A stretch of 64,000 nucleotides of DNA, from NCBI RefSeq assembly GCF_001612905.1, contig NZ_BDBI01000040.1, forward strand, positions 25,344 to 89,343, read 5' to 3'. Below the pieces are notes generated by a model. It searched no databases, was not told the origin of the DNA, and was given only the letters and a program-made list of their open reading frames with translations. Source of the DNA: Nocardia ignorata NBRC 108230. GTDB lineage: Bacteria; Actinomycetota; Actinomycetes; Mycobacteriales; Mycobacteriaceae. The position numbers and the translations under genes were made by a program. Positions 8,294 to 16,966 of the stretch are shown here, piece after piece (the first letter of the stretch is position 1; every line of letters starts with the position of its first letter).

Positions 8294-9748
8294 TCACCGG
8301 CGTGGTAGCAGCAAGGCCGGGATCAACGCGAGGGCGATCATGATCGGAGCGATCAGGTAGGTGTGCTGGAACGCTTCGGCCAGGGCGGGAGCGAGTTCGG
8401 TGCGCTGGGCCGGAGCCATGTCGTGCAGGGCTTGCAGCCCGCCGGTCACCGGGAGCAGTGCGCCGAGGGTGACCGAGGAGACCGCGGTGCCGACCGCCAG
8501 GGCGGTGGTGCTGATCATGTTCAGCACCGTCGAGCCCGCCGGCTGATCCGCGCGGTTCAGGGACCGGGTGGCGGTGGTCATCACTGGCATCATGGTGCCG
8601 CCGCCACCGGCGCCCATGAGCAGCATGCTCGCGCCGAGTGCCCAGTACGACGCGTCCGCGTCCAGCTGGACGATGAACAGTACGAAACCGGTGAGTGCCA
8701 CCGTGATCGATAGCGGCAGGTAGCGGCCGGGCGGAATCCGATCGATCAACCGGCCCGCCACCTGCATGGTGAGACCGGAGGCCAGCGCGAACGGGATGCC
8801 CAGCGCGCCTGCCACCAGCGCGGATTCGCCACGGACGACTTGGAAATACAAGGGCAGCAGCAACATCGAGCCGAAGTAGCCACCGGCGAAAAGGGCAAGC
8901 AGCAGCGCGGCGGGGCCACTGACCCGGTTGCCGAGGACCCGCAGGTTCAGCAGCGGATCCTCGGTGGTCAGGGACCGTCGCACGAAGGCGGCGATGAGCA
9001 CGGCCCCGGCCACCAGCGGGACAAGCACGGCGGGCGTGGCGAATCCGGCCTGCTCACCGGCCGCGGTCACCCCGTAGATCAGCAGGGCCAGACCTGGCGA
9101 CATCAACAGGAGCCCGGGTAGGTCGAGTGCGTGCCGAGGTTCCGGCAGATCGTCGGGCACTATCCGCGCGGCCAGGACCAGCACCAGCACACCCATCGGC
9201 AGGTTGATGAAGAACATCCACCGCCATGACACCTCGTCGATCAGGTAGCCGCCGATCACAGGCCCGAGCAAGGGGCCGACCAGAATGGCCAGACCGAGGG
9301 TGCTCATCAGCCGTCCGAGCCCGTCCGGCCCGGCCGCGCGCAGCAGGATCGTCATCGCGACCGGCATGAGCAGCCCGCCACTGGCGCCCTGCACGACCCG
9401 GAAAGCGATGAGCGACTCCATGTTCCAGGCCAGCCCGGCCAGCACGGAACCGATCGCGAACGCGGCGACCGCGGTCAGGTACAGCCGTTTGGCGCCGAAC
9501 CGGCCGACCAGCCACGCCGAGGCAGGCACCACGGCGCCGAGCGCGAGCGAGTAACCGGTCGCCACCCACTGGATGGTGTTCAGGCCCGCGTCGAATTCCG
9601 CGGACAGCGTGTTGATCGAGACATTGACGATGGTCTGGTCCAGCGTGGCCATGATCGTGCCGAGCACTAGCACCAGGGCGATCGTCATCGGATTGCGGGC
9701 GGCGACGGGCGACGCGGCAGCCTTCGCGGTAGTGGTCACGACCCTCAC
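8294..9748 (-). CDS. DHA2-family (EmrB/QacA type) MFS drug efflux transporter
   Basis: A 484-residue major facilitator with about 14 membrane helices, the hallmark of the DHA2 drug:H+ antiporter family. The first helix carries the family motif GTIMATLDQTIVNVSINTL, and the loop after helix 2 has WLVGRFGAKRLY (motif A). Predicted to expel toxic small molecules across the inner membrane. Its GTG start overlaps the stop codon of the upstream FMN reductase gene (GTGA), so the pair is a translationally coupled operon, perhaps a detoxification unit in which the reductase modifies and the pump exports a compound. Confidence 0.92.
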   Translation of the reverse strand: MRVVTTTAKAAASPVAARNPMTIALVLVLGTIMATLDQTIVNVSINTLSAEFDAGLNTIQWVATGYSLALGAVVPASAWLVGRFGAKRLYLTAVAAFAIGSVLAGLAWNMESLIAFRVVQGASGGLLMPVAMTILLRAAGPDGLGRLMSTLGLAILVGPLLGPVIGGYLIDEVSWRWMFFINLPMGVLVLVLAARIVPDDLPEPRHALDLPGLLLMSPGLALLIYGVTAAGEQAGFATPAVLVPLVAGAVLIAAFVRRSLTTEDPLLNLRVLGNRVSGPAALLLALFAGGYFGSMLLLPLYFQVVRGESALVAGALGIPFALASGLTMQVAGRLIDRIPPGRYLPLSITVALTGFVLFIVQLDADASYWALGASMLLMGAGGGGTMMPVMTTATRSLNRADQPAGSTVLNMISTTALAVGTAVSSVTLGALLPVTGGLQALHDMAPAQRTELAPALAEAFQHTYLIAPIMIALALIPALLLPRR

Positions 9749-10359
9749 GCCCCGTACGGGTTCGCGGCACGGGCGGTACGCAATGCCTCACCCCACCAAG
9801 TCAATTGCTTCAACATGGACTTGGTGGCGGTGACGGCGTCCGACGGATCGGCGAGCTCACCCGCGTCATCGAATCGCCGCCACGGGTTCGCGAAGCTGAC
9901 CGTGTCACGGATGGTGACCGCATGCAGTTCGGCGAAAACCGGCCGCAAATGTTCCACCGCGCGCAGACCACCGGAAATCCCGCCGTAGGAGACGAAACCC
10001 ACCGGCTTGGCCTGCCATTCGACGTGATGTTCGTCGATCAGATTCTTCAGCGCACCCGGGTAACTGTGGTTGTACTCGGGCGTCACCACCACGAACGCAT
10101 CAGCGCGGGAGAGCTTTTCAGTGGTCTCGGCTCGTGATGCGTGATCGGTGACCGCACCGAAAGCGTGCGACAGCGCGACCTCCCGGGTATCCACGATCTC
10201 GACCTCGAGAGTGTCTTGTCGCCGTAGCCGACCGACGAACCAGTCCGCAATGGTCGTGCCGAATCGACCCTCCCGCGTACTGCCGATGACGACCGCAACC
10301 CGCAGCGGAGCCGTGCCAGCCCCGCCCGGCGACCATTCGATATCGACGTGGTTGCTCAT
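9745..10359 (-). CDS. NADPH-dependent FMN reductase (flavodoxin-like)
   Basis: A 204-residue flavodoxin-fold reductase. The phosphate loop VAVVIGSTREGRFG near the N-terminus and the flavin-contacting VVTPEYNHSYPGALKNLIDE are family signatures; it should reduce FMN or a quinone/azo/nitro compound using NAD(P)H. I chose ATG 10359 because AGAGGAGGGG lies just upstream; a longer frame to 10419 lacks a ribosome site. Coupled to the DHA2 transporter gene through a 4-base overlap. Confidence 0.9.
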   Translation of the reverse strand: MSNHVDIEWSPGGAGTAPLRVAVVIGSTREGRFGTTIADWFVGRLRRQDTLEVEIVDTREVALSHAFGAVTDHASRAETTEKLSRADAFVVVTPEYNHSYPGALKNLIDEHHVEWQAKPVGFVSYGGISGGLRAVEHLRPVFAELHAVTIRDTVSFANPWRRFDDAGELADPSDAVTATKSMLKQLTWWGEALRTARAANPYGA

Positions 10360-10484
10360 GAGGCCCCTCCTCTGGACAATCGCGCCGGCCTTGGCGCTGC
10401 CCACAGCCTCCAACCTCAACCAAAATTCAGGTCAACCCCGTGTGATCGGGGCCATACCCAACCACCCCACCTTGCCCGGGTTGT

Positions 10485-10796
10485 TCAGCCGCCCAGCTTC
10501 ACGCACTCGGCGGCGATCTTCGCTTGAGCCGCACCCACTTTGGCCGCGTCTTCCTCGTTGAGCTCCTTGGCCTGGTCACCGGCCTGGCCGTTGGCGACCA
10601 TCACGCGCAGGCCGTCTTGGGACATGCCCGAGTCGAGGAAGACCTGGGCGGCGCAGTCGGCGAGCGACACGTCCTTCAAACCCTTGTCCTGCAGGGATTT
10701 CGACAGTTCAGCCTGGGTTACCGCAGGCTCTTCGCTGCCGCAGGCCGACAGTGCCGGCAGCGCGATGAGCGCTGCGGCGATCAGACAGATCCGCAC
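10485..10796 (-). CDS. Small secreted lipoprotein
   Basis: A 103-residue protein beginning at GTG 10796 with GGGAGG nine bases upstream. It has a classical lipoprotein signal: LIALPALSAC, with the lipidated cysteine at 19. The mature part is short, charged and helical (LSKSLQDKGLKD, AQVFLDSGMSQDGL, EEDAAKVGAAQAKIAAEC) with two further cysteines that may form a disulfide. Family not recognised; small DUF732-like secreted proteins look similar. It is divergent from the crotonase gene, so the operator at 10887-10902 lies in the shared intergenic region. Confidence 0.75.
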   Translation of the reverse strand: MRICLIAAALIALPALSACGSEEPAVTQAELSKSLQDKGLKDVSLADCAAQVFLDSGMSQDGLRVMVANGQAGDQAKELNEEDAAKVGAAQAKIAAECVKLGG

Positions 10797-10886
10797 TCTG
10801 TGTGTCCTCCCGGTCGACACGCATCGGCCGATGCGTGGCCGAGATGGATCATGCCCGAACGGCGGCGGATGGGCCACACCCTCGAA

Positions 10887-10902
10887 CTGACTCACGAGTA
10901 AG
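10887..10902. promoter_or_regulatory. Putative TetR operator overlapping the crotonase -10 box
   Basis: CTGAC-TCACGA-GTAAG differs by one base from the palindrome CTTAC-N6-GTAAG found at fadE5, fabG4/fadA2 and tetR. The right half forms part of a -10 box, TAAGAT (10899-10904), placed so that transcription could begin at the ATG itself (10911). Confidence 0.6.
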
Positions 10903-10910
10903 ATCGGGTC

Positions 10911-11654
10911 ATGGGAGAGCACATCGATCTGCGGTTCGAGAACGCACGCGCTTATGTCACGCTGAATCGTCCGGCGAAACACAATGGACTGACGCTGGAA
11001 ATGTTGCGTGACCTGGTCACGGCGGCCGATGCGGTGTCCGGGCACAAGGAAATTCGCGCGGTCATCGTGACAGGTAACGGCCCGAGTTTCAGTAGCGGAC
11101 TCGATATAGCCGCCGCGACCCGCGACCCGATCGCCATTGTGCGGGAATTCCTGCCGCGACCGTGGCGGGGCACCAATACTTTTCAGGAAGCCTGCTGGGC
11201 ATGGCGTCGCCTCGACGTCCCGGTGATCGCGGCGGTGCACGGCCGCTGCTTCGGCGGCGGACTGCAACTCGCCCTCGCCGCCGACTTCCGCATCGCCGCT
11301 CCGGACGCCGAGTTCTCGGTGATGGAAGCCGCGCACGGCCTCATTCCCGACATGTCGGGCACCGCATCGTTGTCGCAGCTCATCGGCATAGATCAGGCCC
11401 TGCTGCTCACCATGACCGCCGAGCGCGTCGACGCCGATCACGCCAGAAGGATCGGTCTGGTCACCGATATCGCCGACAGTCCGATGGCCGCCGCCGAATC
11501 CCTGGCCGATCGGATCGCGGCCCGCGATCCCCGCGCGGTCGCCGCCGCCAAGCGCCTGTTCGACCGGTCCTGGCACCGGCCCGCACGCGGCAGTTTCGCC
11601 GCCGAGCGTGCCGCGCAAATTCCCCTGCTGCTCCGTAAGGCAATTATTCGCTGA
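10911..11654 (+). CDS. Enoyl-CoA hydratase/isomerase family protein (crotonase)
   Basis: A 247-residue crotonase-fold protein acting on an acyl-CoA thioester. The oxyanion-hole segments are visible: SFSSGLDI near 62-69 and HGRCFGGGLQLALAADFRIA near 107-126. Of the two glutamates used by classical hydratases, the first (in GGGxELA) is Gln here, and the second is retained in the SVMEAAHG segment; it may therefore be an isomerase or a hydratase with altered chemistry. No ribosome-binding site precedes the ATG, and a -10 box seven bases upstream suggests a leaderless transcript under the putative TetR operator. Confidence 0.85.
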   Translation: MGEHIDLRFENARAYVTLNRPAKHNGLTLEMLRDLVTAADAVSGHKEIRAVIVTGNGPSFSSGLDIAAATRDPIAIVREFLPRPWRGTNTFQEACWAWRRLDVPVIAAVHGRCFGGGLQLALAADFRIAAPDAEFSVMEAAHGLIPDMSGTASLSQLIGIDQALLLTMTAERVDADHARRIGLVTDIADSPMAAAESLADRIAARDPRAVAAAKRLFDRSWHRPARGSFAAERAAQIPLLLRKAIIR

Positions 11655-11800
11655 CGGGGACAAGTAAACGCCGCCCCAACACTAGGTCGCCTCACAGTTC
11701 TTCGGCCCGCGTCCGACTGTTAGTTTCAGTTCACCAATCCGACGGAAAAAGTGCACCGAATCAAACAGGTGCGCTTATTCCCGTGTGCCCGGAGGCTGAC

Positions 11801-12904
11801 GTGAACGAATCCGGCTCGCTCGCGATGACCGTATTGGCGGGGGCCGCGGCGGTACTGCTCGTCGGTACGGCGCCCGCCGCGGCCGACCCGAACGCCATCA
11901 ACCCGATCCCGGTCCTCAACGGCACCTACGGCCTGCCGGTCCTGCACGGCCGGGCACAGGCCGTGTTCCAGGTGACCGGCATGGCGAGCCCGAACGCCAC
12001 CCACACCTACAACGTCCTCGGCACCGACCTGGGGATCATGTGGGACAACGGGCACGGCGAGATGCTCACCGCGTTCGGTGACACCGCGGGCGTGGGCCTG
12101 CCGAACCTGTTGCGCGACAGCAAGTGGGCTTGGCGCTCGAACTTCCTGGCCCGCAGTTTCAGCCGCAACCCGGCCGAGGGCATCCATTTCCACAGCGTGG
12201 TGCGCGACGGTATCGGCCAGGCCCGCGAACTCGTCTTCAGCCCGAAGGACGGCGAGGAGATCAGCCGGATCCCCACGGCTGGCGTGTCGGTCGGCGGGGT
12301 GCAGTACATGTCGTTGATGTCGGTGCGCAGCTGGGACGCACCCGGCGAGTGGACCACGAACTACTCGGGATTGGCAGTGTCGTCGGACAACGGCGAGACA
12401 TGGGCGGACCTTGCCCATGCCCGGAGACCGAACGACAACGGCCACCACAAGTTCCAGATGAACGCCTTCCTGAAGGACGGCGGCTTCGTCTACGAATTCG
12501 GCACCCCGCCGGGCCGCGACAACGAAGCCTTCCTCGCCCGCGTGCCCGAGGGCGAGATCGATAATCTGGACGCCTACGAGTACTGGGACGGCGGCGGCTG
12601 GAAGCGCGGCGACGCGAACGCCGCCGCCCCCATCATGGCCGGGGCAGCCGAACTGTCGGTGATGTACAACGAGCACCTCGGCCAGTTCGTCTCCCTCACC
12701 ACCGACCCCGGCAATTCGGTGGTACTGCGCCGCGCACCATCACCGGAAGGCCCGTGGAGTCCGCCCGAAGTCCTCATCGATGCCCGCGAACTGCCCACTG
12801 CCTACGCCCCGCAGATCTTCCCGTACCAGACCGGCCGCGACCTCTATTTCCTCACAACCGTCCACACCCAGTACAACGTCATCCTGATGCGCACATCCCT
12901 CTGA
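11801..12904 (+). CDS. DUF4185 domain secreted protein
   Basis: A 367-residue exported protein: signal segment MTVLAGAAAVLLVGTAPAAA, then a DUF4185 beta-propeller-like domain filling the rest, with repeated blocks such as GIMWDNGHGEMLTAFGDT, YMSLMSVRSWD and AVSSDNGETW. The domain looks like a glycosidase/sialidase-type propeller; activity is unknown. I chose GTG 11801 because GGAGG lies six bases upstream; a GTG at 11783 adds six residues without support. It stands alone between the crotonase and methyltransferase genes. Confidence 0.85.
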   Translation: MNESGSLAMTVLAGAAAVLLVGTAPAAADPNAINPIPVLNGTYGLPVLHGRAQAVFQVTGMASPNATHTYNVLGTDLGIMWDNGHGEMLTAFGDTAGVGLPNLLRDSKWAWRSNFLARSFSRNPAEGIHFHSVVRDGIGQARELVFSPKDGEEISRIPTAGVSVGGVQYMSLMSVRSWDAPGEWTTNYSGLAVSSDNGETWADLAHARRPNDNGHHKFQMNAFLKDGGFVYEFGTPPGRDNEAFLARVPEGEIDNLDAYEYWDGGGWKRGDANAAAPIMAGAAELSVMYNEHLGQFVSLTTDPGNSVVLRRAPSPEGPWSPPEVLIDARELPTAYAPQIFPYQTGRDLYFLTTVHTQYNVILMRTSL

Positions 12905-13037
12905 CAGTTCGACCACCGCAAGTAAGCCATGGGTAACTCACCGGGCACGGGCTACCATGACAGCGACATCCCGCCAGCCGCGTCGCAACCGAGAACGCAC
13001 CTGAGTCTGGCCGAAATTCGCGGGGAGGCGGAACAGC

Positions 13038-13694
13038 ATGGACGCGGCGGAGTGGGACGCACGCTATGCCCGCAGCGAATTGGTCTGGGGCGCACCGCCC
13101 AACAGCACGGTCGTCGAATACGTCCACGGCCTCGACCGCAGGCTCCCGGTGCAAGCCGACGGCACCGCCGCCCCGATGCGCGCCCTCGACCTGGCCTGCG
13201 GTGAAGGCCGTCACGCGCTGTGGCTGGCCACCCACGGCTGGCAGGTGCAGGCCGTCGACTTCGCCCAGGTGGGTATCGACAAGGGGCGAACGGTCGCCGC
13301 GCGCCTGTCACGGTCGGTGCGCTCACGCGTCGAGTGGACCTGCGCCGACATCACCGACCTCGACGCGGCGGGTGTCAGCGGTCCGTTCGAACTGATCCTG
13401 ATGGTCTTCGTCCACCTGCCACGGCAGGAGCGCCGCCAACTCCTCCATCAACTCGCATCGATGCTCGCCCCCGGCGGCATGCTGCTGGTCCTGGGCCACG
13501 CCACCCGCAATATCACCGACGGTTACGGCGGCCCCCAGGATCCGACGATCCTGTTCGCGCCCGACGACATCCGCGCCGATCTCGACGCCACCGGCGTCAC
13601 CGTCACCACCGCCCGCGAGGTGTTCCGGCCCACCGAGGGCGCCGATGCCATCGACGCCCTTGTCGTGGCCGAGTCAGTCGAACCGACCGCGTAG
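13038..13694 (+). CDS. Class I SAM-dependent methyltransferase
   Basis: A 218-residue methyltransferase with the Rossmann-type SAM site: motif I RALDLACGEGRHALWLA near 48-64, VQAVDFAQVGID (acidic residue of motif II), then FELILMVFVHLPRQER and LAPGGMLLVLGH. The opening WDARYARSELVWG is typical of the TehB/thiopurine-like small-molecule methyltransferases. Substrate unknown. Preceded by GGGGAGG. Its last 21 bases overlap the convergent flavodoxin gene. Confidence 0.85.
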   Translation: MDAAEWDARYARSELVWGAPPNSTVVEYVHGLDRRLPVQADGTAAPMRALDLACGEGRHALWLATHGWQVQAVDFAQVGIDKGRTVAARLSRSVRSRVEWTCADITDLDAAGVSGPFELILMVFVHLPRQERRQLLHQLASMLAPGGMLLVLGHATRNITDGYGGPQDPTILFAPDDIRADLDATGVTVTTAREVFRPTEGADAIDALVVAESVEPTA

Positions 13695-14138
13695 CTGCTC
13701 GGCGAAAGCCCTGGCCGAGGCCAGATCGTCCGCGCTCGGCCGCCCCTTGTTGAGCCCGCCCATCAGCGCGAGCGGTCCCATGGTGTCGAGCCCACGGCAG
13801 GAGAACCCGCCCACCAGTTCGAACCCCTTGTCTTCGAGCTGATCGCCGAGATTGCGCAGGTACGGACGCACACGCAGCTCGGGCAGCCCGCTGGTCGCGA
13901 AGATGAAGGCGTCGCGGTTCTGGCCGGCGGGCAGCGCGTCGACGAAGGCGCGCAGCCGGGCGTCGAGCGACATCCAGTACACCCCCGACCCGAACCCGAT
14001 CAGGTCGTAGTCGCCCAGCTCGGCGGCGCTGATCTCGGCCGGATCCACCACCCGCGCGTCGAGCACCGAGCCGATGGCCTCGGCGACCTTCCTGGTATTG
14101 CCGAGCGCCTTGGACGTGCACACGATGAGCGCTTTCAT
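13674..14138 (-). CDS. Flavodoxin-family protein
   Basis: A 154-residue single-domain flavodoxin: the FMN phosphate loop IVCTSKALGNTRKVAEAI at 5-22, then DLIGFGSGVYWMSLDARLRAFV and a third loop FATSGLPELRV. Likely a one-electron carrier or quinone reductase in the cytosol. The 3' end overlaps the methyltransferase gene by 21 bases in convergent orientation. Confidence 0.88.
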   Translation of the reverse strand: MKALIVCTSKALGNTRKVAEAIGSVLDARVVDPAEISAAELGDYDLIGFGSGVYWMSLDARLRAFVDALPAGQNRDAFIFATSGLPELRVRPYLRNLGDQLEDKGFELVGGFSCRGLDTMGPLALMGGLNKGRPSADDLASARAFAEQLRGRFD

Positions 14139-14172
14139 TGACTCCCCCTACCTGGTCCGATGTGCCGAAAGC

Positions 14173-14766
14173 CTAACTCCACCGGCCGAACCACGGTTGC
14201 ACTGTCGCCGCGATCACGTCGAATCCGGTGCGGAAGGAGTGAGGTTGTTTGGGAATGACGCGCACCTCGGCGGCATCGGCCGGGTCGGGGATCCCGAACG
14301 GGTCGCTGCCACCGTTGATGACGACCACCTGCGCGTCGCCCACCGACACCAGCTCGTCGCGCCGGGACTTCTCGGGCTTTCCGGGCGGGTGCAACGGGAA
14401 AGACAGGGCGATCACCCCGCGCGCACCCAGTTCGACGGCGGTCCGGCACGCCACCCGCGCACCATTGCTCCGGCCGCCCTGCACAAGCGACACACCGGGG
14501 AATCGATCGCGCAACGCCGTGACGATCTCGACCCATGCCTGGTCCTGGGCCACCGCGTTGCCCGGCGCCCGCCGCCCGGCAACCCGGTACGGCTGCACCA
14601 CACGGGCTACCGCGGCACCGGCGGCGAGGGCCGAATCGCGCACAGTGAGAATGTCTTTCGCATCGACGCCGCCGCCCGCCCCATGGGTCATCACCAGCAG
14701 GAATGCCGGGTCGGCCACCTCGTCGAGCTCGATCTCGGCCGGTCCGGCTGACGTCTCGATGCGCAC
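14173..14766 (-). CDS. Alpha/beta hydrolase (KANL3/Tex30-like, dienelactone hydrolase fold)
   Basis: A 197-residue alpha/beta hydrolase of the short KANL3/Tex30 type. It has FLLVMTHGAGGG near the N-terminus (oxyanion loop), the nucleophile elbow GGRSNGAR with the serine in place, GGSDPFG as the acid region and a late His in KQPHSF. Substrate unknown. Starts with GTG 14766. It precedes the flavodoxin gene on the same strand with a 34-base gap, so they may be co-transcribed; the fadE5 promoter region lies upstream on the other strand. Confidence 0.82.
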   Translation of the reverse strand: MRIETSAGPAEIELDEVADPAFLLVMTHGAGGGVDAKDILTVRDSALAAGAAVARVVQPYRVAGRRAPGNAVAQDQAWVEIVTALRDRFPGVSLVQGGRSNGARVACRTAVELGARGVIALSFPLHPPGKPEKSRRDELVSVGDAQVVVINGGSDPFGIPDPADAAEVRVIPKQPHSFRTGFDVIAATVQPWFGRWS

Positions 14767-14860
14767 ACCTCACGGTAGCCCCGCGGTCGCCGCGAGCAAC
14801 GTCTCGGCACGCGCGCGTGTTTTTCACGTCACATTGCGTGCGAACCCCTTTGCCGAGAGC

Positions 14861-14876
14861 CTTACCCATCGGTAAT
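14861..14876. promoter_or_regulatory. Putative TetR operator at the fadE5 promoter
   Basis: CTTAC-CCATCG-GTAAT, one base from the CTTAC-N6-GTAAG palindrome. It overlaps a good -10 hexamer, TAATAT at 14873-14878. A weaker second copy, GTTAC-CCGCGA-GTAGC, follows at 14888-14903, 27 bases on. Together they could hold two repressor dimers upstream of a leader of about 115 bases. Confidence 0.65.
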
Positions 14877-14999
14877 ATGGTCGATAAGTTACCCGCGAGT
14901 AGCATGCGGAAAACCGGTCAGCTACCCGGTGGACGACCTGACGGGCGGGAACGGCACACAACCGACCGCACCAGAACTCAACGGAGAGTGAGTACTCAC

Positions 15000-16835
15000 A
15001 TGGGCCACTACAAGGCAAACGTTCGCGACCTCGAGTTCAACCTCTTCGAGGTTCTCGGCGTCGGCAAGGTGCTCGACGCGGGCGCCTTCGGCGACCTGGA
15101 CACCGACACCGTCAAGGAAATGCTCTCCGAGGTCCGCCGCCTGGCCGAGGGCCCGCTGGCCGACTCGTTCGCCGACGCCGACCGCAACCCGCCGGTCTTC
15201 GACCCGAACACCCACACCGTCACCATCCCCGAGTCCTTCAAGAAGTCCTACAAGGCGCTCGAGGACGGCGAGTGGGTCAAGGTTCCGCTGCGCGAGGAGC
15301 TCGGTGGCCTCGGTGCTCCGTCCGTCATCGGCTGGGCGCTGGCCGAGATGGTGCTCGGCGCCAACCCGCCGATCCAGATGTACGCCGCAGGCGCGGGCTT
15401 CGCTCAGGTGTTCTACAACAACGGCACCGATGAGCAGAAGGAATGGGCGAAGAAGATCGCCGACCGCAACTGGGGCGCCACCATGGTGCTGACCGAGCCC
15501 GACGCGGGCTCCGACGTCGGCGCCGGCCGCACCAAGGCGATCAAGCAGGAGGACGGCTCCTGGCACATCGAGGGCGTGAAGCGCTTCATCACCTCGGCCG
15601 ACTCCGACGACATGTTCGAGAACATCATGCACCTGGTGCTGGCCCGCCCCGAGGGCGCCGGACCGGGCACCAAGGGCCTGTCGCTGTTCTACGTCCCGAA
15701 GACCCACTTCGACTTCGAGACCGAGACCTTCGGCGACCGCAACGGCGTGTTCGTCACCAACGTCGAGCACAAGATGGGCATCAAGGCCTCGGCCACCTGT
15801 GAACTCACCTTCGGTGGCCACGGCGTGCCCGCCAAGGGCTGGCTGGTCGGCGAGGTGCACAACGGCATCGCCCAGATGTTCGACGTCATCGAGAACGCGC
15901 GAATGATGGTGGGCACCAAGGCCATCGCGACCCTGTCGACCGGTTACCTGAACGCGCTCGAGTACGCCAAGACCCGCGTGCAGGGTGCCGACCTCACCCA
16001 GATGACCGACAAGACCGCGCCGCGTGTGACCATCACCCACCACCCGGACGTGCGTCGCGCGCTGGCCATGCAGAAGGCCTACGCCGAGGGCCTGCGTGCC
16101 ATCTACCTCTACACCGCCGCCCACCAGAACCCGGAGATCGCCGAAGCCGTCTCGGGTGCCGACAAGGACGTCGCGTTCCGCGTGAACGACCTGCTGCTCC
16201 CGATCGTCAAGGGTGTCGGTTCCGAGCGCGCCTACCAGTACCTGACCGATTCGCTGCAGACCTTCGGAGGCTCCGGCTTCCTGCAGGACTACCCGATCGA
16301 GCAGTACATCCGCGACGCGAAGATCGACTCGCTGTACGAGGGCACCACCGCCATCCAGGCGCAGGACTTCTTCTTCCGCAAGATCGCCCGCGACCGCGGT
16401 GTGGCCCTGGCCCACGTGGCGGGCCAGATCCAGAAGTTCCTGGACGCCGACAACGCCAACGAGCGCCTCAAGGGTGAGCGCAAGCTGCTCGCCACCGCGC
16501 TCGAGGACGTGCAGGCCATGGCCGCCACCCTGACCGGTCACCTGATGGGTGCCCAGGAGCAGCCGTCCGAGCTGTACAAGGTCGGCCTTGGTTCGGTCCG
16601 CTTCCTGATGGCCGTCGGCGACCTGTTCATCGGCTGGATGCTGCTGAACCAGGCCGAGATCGCCCTGGCCGCCCTCGACAACGGCGCCACCGGCTCCGAC
16701 GTGCCGTTCTACACCGGCAAGGTCGCCTCGGCCCAGTTCTTCGCCCGCAACGTCCTGCCGGAGCTGACCGCCACCCGTCAGATCCTCACCACGCTGGACA
16801 ACGACATCATGGAGCTGGACGAAGCCGCCTTCTGA
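15000..16835 (+). CDS. fadE5: Acyl-CoA dehydrogenase FadE5
   Basis: A 611-residue acyl-CoA dehydrogenase, the same length as M. tuberculosis FadE5 (Rv0244c) and with the same opening pattern (MGHYKANVRDLEFNLFEVLG). It performs the first, FAD-dependent step of beta-oxidation on a broad range of acyl-CoAs. The FAD/substrate loop MVLTEPDAGSDVGAG is at 162-176, and the catalytic base is Glu 447 in YEGTTAIQ. The C-terminal extension beyond about residue 470 is characteristic of the FadE5 subclass. Start ATG 15000 follows GGAGAG; the longer frame upstream is non-coding leader. The fabG4/htdX/fadA2 genes that adjoin fadE5 in M. tuberculosis are 13 kb away here. Confidence 0.95.
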   Translation: MGHYKANVRDLEFNLFEVLGVGKVLDAGAFGDLDTDTVKEMLSEVRRLAEGPLADSFADADRNPPVFDPNTHTVTIPESFKKSYKALEDGEWVKVPLREELGGLGAPSVIGWALAEMVLGANPPIQMYAAGAGFAQVFYNNGTDEQKEWAKKIADRNWGATMVLTEPDAGSDVGAGRTKAIKQEDGSWHIEGVKRFITSADSDDMFENIMHLVLARPEGAGPGTKGLSLFYVPKTHFDFETETFGDRNGVFVTNVEHKMGIKASATCELTFGGHGVPAKGWLVGEVHNGIAQMFDVIENARMMVGTKAIATLSTGYLNALEYAKTRVQGADLTQMTDKTAPRVTITHHPDVRRALAMQKAYAEGLRAIYLYTAAHQNPEIAEAVSGADKDVAFRVNDLLLPIVKGVGSERAYQYLTDSLQTFGGSGFLQDYPIEQYIRDAKIDSLYEGTTAIQAQDFFFRKIARDRGVALAHVAGQIQKFLDADNANERLKGERKLLATALEDVQAMAATLTGHLMGAQEQPSELYKVGLGSVRFLMAVGDLFIGWMLLNQAEIALAALDNGATGSDVPFYTGKVASAQFFARNVLPELTATRQILTTLDNDIMELDEAAF

Positions 16836-16860
16836 GCCGTGCTCGGATAATCACTGCCAT

Positions 16861-16897
16861 ACGAGGCCCCGGAAGTCCCCCGACTCCGGGGCCTCGT
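16861..16897 (+). terminator. fadE5 terminator
   Basis: ACGAGGCCCCGGA (16861-16873) and TCCGGGGCCTCGT (16885-16897) form a perfect 13-bp hairpin 25 bases after the fadE5 stop. Confidence 0.85.
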
Positions 16898-16966
16898 GGC
16901 GTACGGCTTGTAGACTGGGTCGGCGGAAATCAGTCCGACCCGAGAACGTCCGGGAGGAGCGGTGTC

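Noticed and set aside
10797..11663. Long minus-strand frame continuing upstream of the small lipoprotein and covering the crotonase
   Set aside because: The N-terminal 289 residues are Gly/Arg-rich antisense shadow; the lipoprotein signal with a ribosome site begins at 10796.
14888..14903. Second TetR-like site at the fadE5 promoter, GTTAC-CCGCGA-GTAGC
   Set aside because: Three mismatches from the consensus; mentioned as a weak copy but not counted as an independent site.
14922..16541. 539-residue minus-strand frame opposite fadE5
   Set aside because: Val/Gly/His-rich shadow of a strongly supported acyl-CoA dehydrogenase; typical of GC-rich DNA.
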